NCBI GenBank assembly: GCA_965212195.1
Contig: CBDBUW010000015.1
Span: 310,001 to 374,000, forward strand
Origin: JAJCYK01 sp965212195
GTDB taxonomy: Bacteria > Bacteroidota > Bacteroidia > Cytophagales > Cyclobacteriaceae
DNA length: 64,000 bases
Reading direction: 5' to 3'
Under the pieces are notes generated by a model that was given only the letters and a program-made list of their open reading frames with translations, did not search any database and was not told where the DNA came from. The translations under genes and the position numbers were made by a program. Numbering within the stretch: the first letter of the stretch is position 1; each line of letters opens with the position of its first letter. Shown here piece by piece: positions 18,043 through 24,819 of this stretch.

Positions 18043-18921
18043 TCAATTGCTTCTTCTACTGAACAAACTTTCCCAAGTGCCACTTCGATTATGCCATAGA
18101 AATGGTAGACTGTTATTTGGGCATCCATGTTTAAAGGCTATTAACAAACCGCATTCTCCTCGACCCCTTAAATAATTGTCGCTACAACCTGTCATCCCAC
18201 TAATCTCGAGCAAAAATGTCTTTTCTTGTTCTTCAAATATGTTTGATTCAGCAGAGAGGACATTATTTTCATCATTTAAAAAATCAACCTGTATAATGGA
18301 ATTTGTTATTTTCTCAAGTTCAGCGTTGGCCGGACTATTCAGAACTATTAATCCAATGCTTATTTTCGCCCCAATCGGTAAGATTAATGGTTCCACGTTT
18401 TGCCACCAATCAGTTATGGTTTGTCCAGTTCCGCTAAAATCGTCAACGAATATGATGACCTCGATATTTGAGGATTTTGAAGCCTGATGTAATCCAAACG
18501 TATCAAGGATCCTAGAGTTTGGTATTCTTTGATTGCTCTTTAGGAACCTGGCTATTGTCTGTGCCCCATCACCGGCACTTCCTATAGTAACGAAGTAAAT
18601 ATTAGCTGGATCATTCTCATTAAATTCTTCAAAAACCAATTCGACTAATTCATTTGTCATTCGTTGAATATTCGAGGTCGAATAATATCTGACAGATTCC
18701 AAAATTTTAACACTTAAGTCCTTATAGGTGTCAGGAAATTGCGAAATCCATCTAATCAGTTTCGGCCGAGTAATATTGATATGATCTCCAAACTCTTCGG
18801 TGTATTTGGTGATTATGGGATCGTATTTAACCTCTACATCTATCACCGCCCTATTGTTGCTGAATATATTACGGAGTTTATTGCTCAGGCTTTCGTAGTA
18901 ATGCCTTATCCAGTTTTTCAT
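18043..18921 (-). CDS. Phosphoribosyltransferase-like protein of the island operon
   Basis: 292 residues, soluble. Residues about 50-100 are helical (ITRPKLIRWISQFPD). Residues 108-135 hold a first Rossmann-like strand and helix (IYFVTIGSAGDGAQTIARFL). Residues 156-168 carry IIFVDDFSGTGQT, which has the form of the PRPP-binding loop of type I phosphoribosyltransferases, then a further strand at 187-195 (ISIGLIVLN). The C-terminus ends in a conserved-looking NNSLPFLWHN and W..LFSRR. I believe it belongs to the PRTase-like families reported in bacterial conflict loci, but a profile search is needed. It overlaps the ParB-like gene by 44 bp and is the last gene of the operon Dam, ParB-like, PRTase-like. 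A nucleotide- or base-processing role is inference. Confidence 0.75.
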   Translation of the reverse strand: MKNWIRHYYESLSNKLRNIFSNNRAVIDVEVKYDPIITKYTEEFGDHINITRPKLIRWISQFPDTYKDLSVKILESVRYYSTSNIQRMTNELVELVFEEFNENDPANIYFVTIGSAGDGAQTIARFLKSNQRIPNSRILDTFGLHQASKSSNIEVIIFVDDFSGTGQTITDWWQNVEPLILPIGAKISIGLIVLNSPANAELEKITNSIIQVDFLNDENNVLSAESNIFEEQEKTFLLEISGMTGCSDNYLRGRGECGLLIAFKHGCPNNSLPFLWHNRSGTWESLFSRRSN

Positions 18922-19849
18922 ATATTAACTTAGATAGATTCTGTAATTCATTAATAAGATCTTGGTCCGTAGATATATTCTCAAAGTCAATTTCCGAAAG
19001 TTGGCTTTGGAGCCTTTTTGCGGATCTACGGATCTCCTTAATTTCTAATGCGAAAGTAGCACCTGCGATATCTATGTCTGAGATTGCCATGTTGGGATCT
19101 TCAAGGAATGAATCAAACTGAGCTAAGAACTTATCTGTCATGTTCTTATTTTCACAAGCCCGATAAATTGAAACTAATTGGCGAAATTCTGTTACAGCTT
19201 TGATAACCTCATTTTCGTATTTGGTGATCATTATTTCAATACATTTCTCATCGGTTCGATTAATCCAAGGGGGCATTTCGTTTTCCAGGGCCGGTAATCG
19301 AATTCTATGTAGATCAATAAAAAAATCCGCTTTGAATCTTTCTGAGGGAGGAGCTAACATCATGCTTTGGAATTTTTCAGGATATGTTAGAAGTATCTTG
19401 CATCGTCGTATTTGAGATATTGAAAGTTTTGTTAATTCGGCAAGTTCACGTTCATTCGTAGTCCCCAAAAGATCCATTAAATCTTTTAATTTTAATGCCG
19501 TTGGCATTAGTTGCCACCCTTCACGCACATTGTGTATGTGAAACATGGTTAAAATGTTCCTTTCGGGGGAAGGCGTGGCTACAACTATACAGGGAACTTC
19601 TTCTAACTCCAAATCCTGCGCACAACGCCACCGTCTTTCACCATCCAATAATGTAAAGCTGTCAGATTCAGAATCACTTTTGTCAGTCCCGGTGGGATAC
19701 ACATCCAATGGAACTAGGATACCGAGTTCAGAAATTGAGTCCCGCAACACATTCATTGGCTCCTCATCAAATAGCCTCCTTGGGTTATGAGGATTTGGTT
19801 GGATGTGTTTAACAGGAATATATTTTACCTCTGCCGCTCCAGTACTCAT
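18878..19849 (-). CDS. ParB/Srx-fold nuclease-like protein of the island operon
   Basis: 323 residues. The N-terminal ParB/Srx domain (about 8-115) shows PVKHIQPNPHNPRR (12-25), DSISELGILVPLDV (37-50), the LLDGERRWRCAQ motif (67-78) and HNVREGWQ (106-113), the last two matching the nucleotide-binding boxes of ParB. A helical part at 115-165 (ELAELTKLSISQIRRCKILL) matches the ParB helix-turn-helix. The C-terminal 150 residues are helical and unassigned. No ParA is present, so chromosome or plasmid partition is unlikely. Family knowledge: ParB-fold proteins bind and cleave CTP, and some in defence or modification loci act as nucleases or switches. Starts 5 bp after the methyltransferase stop. 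Confidence 0.85.
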   Translation of the reverse strand: MSTGAAEVKYIPVKHIQPNPHNPRRLFDEEPMNVLRDSISELGILVPLDVYPTGTDKSDSESDSFTLLDGERRWRCAQDLELEEVPCIVVATPSPERNILTMFHIHNVREGWQLMPTALKLKDLMDLLGTTNERELAELTKLSISQIRRCKILLTYPEKFQSMMLAPPSERFKADFFIDLHRIRLPALENEMPPWINRTDEKCIEIMITKYENEVIKAVTEFRQLVSIYRACENKNMTDKFLAQFDSFLEDPNMAISDIDIAGATFALEIKEIRRSAKRLQSQLSEIDFENISTDQDLINELQNLSKLIYEKLDKALLRKPEQ

Positions 19850-19854
19850 AGAAA

Positions 19855-20691
19855 CTAATAATTTTTAATAATTAACTCTAAGGATTTTCCTCTGGTTTCC
19901 CCATTACAGGATATTAATGTCTTGGACTCAACTTCTTGAAAGTTAAGGTTAGTCGGGTAAAGGTCTCGAAGAACGTCTCCATTGCTTATCGTAACCATAA
20001 AGTAAGCACCTTTTGCGTCAATTTGATTAACAAATTCAACAATACGTCGATGATCCTTATAATTGAATTTTTCCTTATTATATCTATTGAATCCTAAACC
20101 GCTATTTGATCCTTTTGGATATGGCGGATCAAGAAAAACAAAGTCGTTTTTTTGAACGTAGCTTAAGGTTTTGGAGAAGTCAGCGCAATAAAATTTCGTA
20201 TCGCTTAGAGATTTAGAGCACAATTTTAAGTGATCAAATGACCACATAGTTTTTGGTGATCGTCCTCCAAACGGAACGTTGAAACCACCATCCTTATTCT
20301 CTCTGTACAGACCATTCCAACAAAGTCGATTTAAATAAGCAAACCTTTTTGCTCTATTAAGTGCAGTACGTGGTTTATATTCTCTCATTTGATAATATAG
20401 CTCTTCTGAAGCTTTAAGAATTTGAAGTTCACGTACTAAATCACTAAAGTTATTTTTCAAAACCGAATAGTAGTTTATCAAATCGCAATTAATATCCGCA
20501 AGAATTGAATTAGTTGGTGATAAGGCAAAAAATAATGATCCCCCTCCCACCATGGGCTCGATATAAGTGTTGTATTCACAGGGAACCAATTTGATAAGCT
20601 GGGATAGTAAAAAAGACTTACTTCCAGCCCATCTAATCGGTGATTTAATAGTGGTTGCAGAGTTAGGGGAAATAGTATTTTCGACACTCAC
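19855..20691 (-). CDS. Dam-type DNA adenine N6-methyltransferase
   Basis: 278 residues, the usual length for the D12 class. The motifs are in order: RWAGSK (20-25), SAM-binding YIEPMVGGGS (43-52), NRLCWNGLYREN (121-132), catalytic DPPY at 188-191, and the C-terminal ELIIKNY. It methylates adenine N6, probably in a short palindrome such as GATC, though the target cannot be read. There is no restriction endonuclease in the next genes. It is the first gene of a three-gene operon with the ParB-like and PRTase-like genes and is AT-rich like the rest of the island. Confidence 0.92.
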   Translation of the reverse strand: MSVENTISPNSATTIKSPIRWAGSKSFLLSQLIKLVPCEYNTYIEPMVGGGSLFFALSPTNSILADINCDLINYYSVLKNNFSDLVRELQILKASEELYYQMREYKPRTALNRAKRFAYLNRLCWNGLYRENKDGGFNVPFGGRSPKTMWSFDHLKLCSKSLSDTKFYCADFSKTLSYVQKNDFVFLDPPYPKGSNSGLGFNRYNKEKFNYKDHRRIVEFVNQIDAKGAYFMVTISNGDVLRDLYPTNLNFQEVESKTLISCNGETRGKSLELIIKNY

Positions 20692-21330
20692 CTAGTGAAG
20701 GTATGAATAATTGAAATATATATTCCTATTTTTTAAAACTAGAATTTGTAAACAGGTAACTATACCCGTCATAAGATCTTGGCCATGTCATATATCTGCT
20801 CACTTCAGAATGGAAATAATACAAAATGATCAACTACTTTTATTAGGAGCCCTCATACCGTTCTCAGCCCTCATGCACCATTTTAACCAAATTATGCTGA
20901 AATAAGAGTTTTCGGCAGCTCAAAACACGTCTGGCTAACGCGATTAAGTGGGCTAAATGTGACAGCCTTTTTGGTTGAAAATTTTGGGTTATCCATAGCT
21001 TGCGAAGCAAGCCATTCGAAGTTGGGATACGATAAGATTCTAACTTCGAATAGTACAAATGCTAGACACCTAAGAATGACCGTTATATTATGCTCCTTGA
21101 TTGGCTATATTGACCCGTGGGAAGCGAACGGAGTGAAGCCTGGTGATAGCCATATCCAGGATCGGGATGCCGCACCTGATAAGCTTGGCTTGGAGGTGGT
21201 TTAAGGGTTGAGATTAGCCGGCGGGTGGTCCCGAATCAAAGTGAGGGAGTGCAGCGATGTTTAGGTAAGCTAGTGTAGCTGACCGCATCCCAGGGACAGC
21301 CGTACAGGGATAGGGTAAAGTAGCTTGGTC

Positions 21331-21382
21331 AAAAAGCAAGGGCACCCTTTTCATCAGGTGCTTGTTTTACCCTTGCTTTTTT
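21331..21382. terminator. Bidirectional terminator-like hairpin
   Basis: 12-bp perfect stem AAAAAGCAAGGG (21331-21342) and CCCTTGCTTTTT (21370-21381), with an inner GCACC/GGTGC stem and a T run at 21377-21382. The outer 13-bp arms at 21289-21301 and 21420-21432 enclose it. Confidence 0.65.
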
Positions 21383-21597
21383 CATTTGGGGAGTATCACG
21401 TGGCTTACCCGGCTGTGCTGGCTGTCCCTGGGCGCCAGGTGCGGATTAGCAATGGGCTGTGTTCTTGAGGTGCGATAGCTTGAGCGGTTGTTCGCAAGAG
21501 GAGAACAGCCCGTGACGGAATGGAAGGCGTGAAACGGCTGAGGGTGAAGTGGAGCGGTAGTGGTGGAGCAACTGAAATGAAGGAACGCCATGTTTCC

Positions 21598-21621
21598 ATC
21601 ACTTTCGACATCGAAAGTGAT
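21598..21621. repeat. Perfect hairpin after the DUF4209 gene
   Basis: ATCACTTTCGA (21598-21608) and its complement (21611-21621) with a 2-nt loop. It lies 16 bp after the stop of the DUF4209 gene and has no T run on that strand, so it may protect the transcript end rather than terminate. Confidence 0.55.
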
Positions 21622-21637
21622 CATTCACATCAACAAA

Positions 21638-23425
21638 TCAATCCTTAGTATCATTTCTAACCAAGCCTAAAACTAAAAGAGCATGGAGCACTCTATCCGC
21701 AGCTTGCTGATTAAACGAATTCGGATCTAAACTACCATGACAAACATTATTTCTTAAATTCCAACCTCTTTGATCTGTCAAAAGAACTCTGAAATATATT
21801 TGGGCATTCTCACCAAAGCAGTTAACGATTACTTCATCACGTAGTATTTCGTCCAGAGTTTTCAAATGAAAGCCGCCACCGGACCTTGCAGGTTTAAGAA
21901 CATTTCTTCCAGAAAATTCAACCAAATTTCGCAGAGCCTCTTCAATTTGAGGTATAAGTAAATGAATAGCAACCAGTTTGTTACCGTAAAAATACGCATT
22001 TAAGCCTTCCTCAATAATTGGAAATCGCTCTTTTCTGATAATTGGAGAGTCCTTAATGAAATTCAAGATTAATTTCGCATTTAGATTAAATTTTTTTGTT
22101 GCTTCATCCAACAACATCCGCAAAAAGACTGAAGAAAGATACAAGTGATTACCAATTTGCAAAAGCACGTGACTTTCTAAATCATCTTGTAGTGATCCAA
22201 TTGATGCAACCACCCTTCCTTGAGCATCTTGAATTTGGCGAGTCATCATGAATAGAATTGGATTAGATTTCTCTAGCTGAAATAATTGTTCTTTTGCATG
22301 ATCTCGATTAGGTATATAAGAAACAGTAATTCTTTTTAGCGCATCATTGATATCACCTTCAAGCATTTCTTCTCTATGCTTGTCGATTTTTTCTTTAGGT
22401 ATATTAACTTCAGTTTCAATTTTCTTGTATTCTGATTTAGATTTTGGTCCTAATTCTCTCAGTTTTATTAATACATTTGTCGCTTCCTCATTTAATCCGA
22501 ATTGAGTATAAAGATTATAAAGTTGTTGCAACCATGCAGTTATTTGAAGTCCTGAAGCTTGATTGATGATGGCGTCGTAAGACTTTCCAACTTTCAGGAG
22601 TACCCTTCGAACATCCTCTTGGTTGTTCTTTTTTCTGTAATACTTAGCTAATCTTATTGCAGCTGCCTCTGCAGCCCATGGATCAGGCTTTGTACTATCA
22701 ATAGCAGCTAATCTGTCAAGTCTGTTCTCCAGGTCCTGTATTATTTCCAGCTCTTTTAATTTGGGCAATTCAATCTTTTTATTCTCAATTAATAGGTCAT
22801 AGCAATGCCCCCACAAACCTGGTTTATCGTCCAAAGCTATTTTATGTTCATAGTTAAGAATGACATGCTTACATGCTTCTATAAGCGGTTTTAAATTAAG
22901 TTTAATTGCCAGATTCAAGGCTCTTTCAAGCTTCTCCCATGTTTTAGAAGGGTTTTTACTAACATCCTCGTTAGCGGTTTCAATTAGGTTTTGGATATAA
23001 TGTTCAGCAATTTTGTATGATGGATTTTTGCCAACGATTTTTTCTGAGAAGTCCCAAACTAGGCCCGCGTATCTTGCTTTTAACATAGGATTTTGCGATT
23101 CAAGGGATCGTTTTTGCCAATATTCAATCATCTTGGGAGTGACTTTCCTAATTGAAGGATTCTCCGTAGCAGTACCATCACCGTTGCTTATTACAGCAAA
23201 GGGACCAAAATAAGAACCCCATCTGGTAGCATTGTCAGGATAGTTTTCAACGAATCCAAATGCCATCAATTCAGCTAAATGTTCGAATTCAATATCAGAG
23301 TCGTTATCTATAATATTTCTTAACTCGTCGCTGATTTGCTCCTCCGAAAAAGCTTTTTGTTCTTCTTTATCATACTTGGATAGTACTTCAATCCAGTTTT
23401 TATTATTTTCCATGTTAATTATCAT
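21638..23425 (-). CDS. DUF4209 domain protein, HEPN-like
   Basis: 595 residues, soluble. The first ATG (23425) touches the integrase stop (TAAATG); a second ATG at 23413 starts MENNKNWIEVL and is also possible. Residues about 1-330 are helical with TPR-like spacing. The C-terminal part from about 400 matches DUF4209, with helices (HLLIPQIEEALRNLVE) and the motif RNNVCHG, in which Arg558 and His563 fit the R-x4-H active-site pattern of HEPN ribonucleases. Family knowledge: HEPN proteins are often RNases in toxin or abortive-infection systems. Its coupling to the integrase marks it as core cargo of the element. No antitoxin gene is adjacent, which leaves control of the RNase open. Confidence 0.8.
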   Translation of the reverse strand: MIINMENNKNWIEVLSKYDKEEQKAFSEEQISDELRNIIDNDSDIEFEHLAELMAFGFVENYPDNATRWGSYFGPFAVISNGDGTATENPSIRKVTPKMIEYWQKRSLESQNPMLKARYAGLVWDFSEKIVGKNPSYKIAEHYIQNLIETANEDVSKNPSKTWEKLERALNLAIKLNLKPLIEACKHVILNYEHKIALDDKPGLWGHCYDLLIENKKIELPKLKELEIIQDLENRLDRLAAIDSTKPDPWAAEAAAIRLAKYYRKKNNQEDVRRVLLKVGKSYDAIINQASGLQITAWLQQLYNLYTQFGLNEEATNVLIKLRELGPKSKSEYKKIETEVNIPKEKIDKHREEMLEGDINDALKRITVSYIPNRDHAKEQLFQLEKSNPILFMMTRQIQDAQGRVVASIGSLQDDLESHVLLQIGNHLYLSSVFLRMLLDEATKKFNLNAKLILNFIKDSPIIRKERFPIIEEGLNAYFYGNKLVAIHLLIPQIEEALRNLVEFSGRNVLKPARSGGGFHLKTLDEILRDEVIVNCFGENAQIYFRVLLTDQRGWNLRNNVCHGSLDPNSFNQQAADRVLHALLVLGLVRNDTKD

Positions 23426-24643
23426 TTAAAAATCAACTACACTATCCAGCGCCTCATCCGCTTTCTTATGAATAAAATTGGCCTGGTAATTAATTGTCGT
23501 CTTCAAATCTGAATGTCTATAGAGCTTCTGCAACATCAACGGATGTATCTTATCCCCAGCCAAATTGCCAAATGAATGCCGGGCAATATGATTGGAAAGG
23601 TTCTTCTTGATTTTGGCCATTTTGGCAATCTTCTTCAGGTCATTATTGAATCTGCGAGAGGCATTGCGAATCTTCAGGAAAACATCTCTCCTGTTCTCCT
23701 GGTTGGCTTTCTTCAAGTCCGGGAATACATAATCCTCATTGGATCCCTTATCATCCTTATAAAGCTTTAAAATGGCTTTGGCCTTTTCCGGTATTTTTAA
23801 GGTCACCGGCTTTTTGTTTTTGCTCATGATGTAGTGCAACCGGTCGTCCTTAAAATCAGACCACCGCAAATGGAGCACATCGGAGATTCGGATGCCTGCA
23901 AAATAAAAGGCAAACAGCCAGACGTTTCGTGTATGCCAAAAGGAGGTATCGGAAGATAAATCCAGCCCCTCAATATTTTTAATTTCTTCCTTCGTCAAAC
24001 CGATCTTTAATCCAGAACGTATCTTGATCCTAACATTATCTCCTGCAAATGGATAGTACTTCGGGTTCACCACCCCTTCCTTAATAGCAATGTTGAACAT
24101 GGTGCGGACAAAGATCAATTGGTTGGTAACCGTTCGCGGTTTCTGATTTAGCTTTGAAGCACAATAGACCTTAAATCTTTCAATAAAAGGTGGAGTAACG
24201 TCCTGAAAAGCCAAGTCCTTGCCCCCGGTAAATTTCTTCAGGTTGTTGGTAATGGACCGTTCCGCATTAGCTACTGAAAACGTTCCTTTATGTTCATTGC
24301 TTTTAATTCTTTGTGCCGCCATATCAAAGAAGGAGATCTTCTTCCCGGATCTTTTGATCTTATTCTTGATCTGTTTGGGGGAATGATCCAGGTCGTTGGA
24401 CTCTGATTCTAGGATGGTATCGTTGGCTTCCGACAGCTTCTTTAGAATAAGATTATTGATGCGCTTAGAGTTGGGGTGTGATTTCCTAACTCTCCGGTGT
24501 TCTTCATCCCATTGCTTTCCCTGGATGTACTGACCTAAGAAAATGAATCGGGCTTGACGGTCCTTGATAATACGCAATGCCAAAGGGCAACTACCATCTT
24601 TTCTTCTTTTGTTAGTGCGGAGTACGATTTTTAGTGAGGACAT
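23426..24643 (-). CDS. Tyrosine recombinase (integrase) of the tRNA-Met island
   Basis: 405 residues, typical of Bacteroidota integrases. Residues 1-85 form the arm-binding domain (IVLRTNKRRKDGSCPLALRI), about 100-205 the SAM-like core-binding domain, and about 215-395 the catalytic domain. All key catalytic residues are seen: Arg252 (GIRISD), His352 and Arg355 (HIARHS), His377 (YRHSD) and the nucleophile Tyr386 (TINYQ). It is therefore likely active. It acts on the 42-bp tRNA repeats at 17935 and 27843. Unusually it lies mid-island, about 3.2 kb from the right end and 5.5 kb from the left, and it drives a DUF4209 gene that starts on the base after its stop codon. Confidence 0.92.
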   Translation of the reverse strand: MSSLKIVLRTNKRRKDGSCPLALRIIKDRQARFIFLGQYIQGKQWDEEHRRVRKSHPNSKRINNLILKKLSEANDTILESESNDLDHSPKQIKNKIKRSGKKISFFDMAAQRIKSNEHKGTFSVANAERSITNNLKKFTGGKDLAFQDVTPPFIERFKVYCASKLNQKPRTVTNQLIFVRTMFNIAIKEGVVNPKYYPFAGDNVRIKIRSGLKIGLTKEEIKNIEGLDLSSDTSFWHTRNVWLFAFYFAGIRISDVLHLRWSDFKDDRLHYIMSKNKKPVTLKIPEKAKAILKLYKDDKGSNEDYVFPDLKKANQENRRDVFLKIRNASRRFNNDLKKIAKMAKIKKNLSNHIARHSFGNLAGDKIHPLMLQKLYRHSDLKTTINYQANFIHKKADEALDSVVDF

Positions 24644-24819
24644 GGTTTAAAAAATTAGCCAATATAAATTGATACGGATTCTATTAATATGTGATGCTTT
24701 GAACTGGAAGATTTTCTCCATATCTTATTACTAAGAAGATCATGTTATTTTCATAGGCCCTTAACTCACCCATCAGTGGGGTACTTGGTTAAATTTTTAG
24801 GACTTTAAAGGCATAAGAC

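Larger units (their letters stand above)
20692..21637. other. 946-bp non-coding, hairpin-rich block inside the island
   Basis: No convincing gene. From about 20990 onwards it is dense with perfect inverted repeats: 20998-21012 (GCTTGC-GAA-GCAAGC); 21014-21023 with 21042-21051 (10 bp, ATTCGAAGTT); 21289-21301 with 21420-21432 (13 bp), which encloses 21331-21342 with 21370-21381 (12 bp); and 21598-21621 (11-bp arms, 2-nt loop). The composition is more GC-rich than the surrounding island genes. It could be a structured RNA gene, an origin of replication or transfer, or a decayed repeat. Confidence 0.6.

Noticed and set aside
18878..19849. Chromosome or plasmid partition ParB
   Set aside because: No ParA gene and no parS-like palindrome nearby; the neighbours are a methyltransferase and a PRTase-like gene.
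20711..21204. Short open frames on both strands in the island gap
   Set aside because: None has a plausible start, family or codon pattern; hairpins run through them.
21382..21624. 80-codon minus-strand frame in the non-coding block
   Set aside because: It crosses several hairpins, has a low-complexity, Ser/Thr/Pro-rich translation and no start context; more likely non-coding.
20990..21637. Retron RNA or integron attC array
   Set aside because: No reverse transcriptase and no IntI-type integrase in the window, and no conserved core sites; the hairpins alone do not support either.
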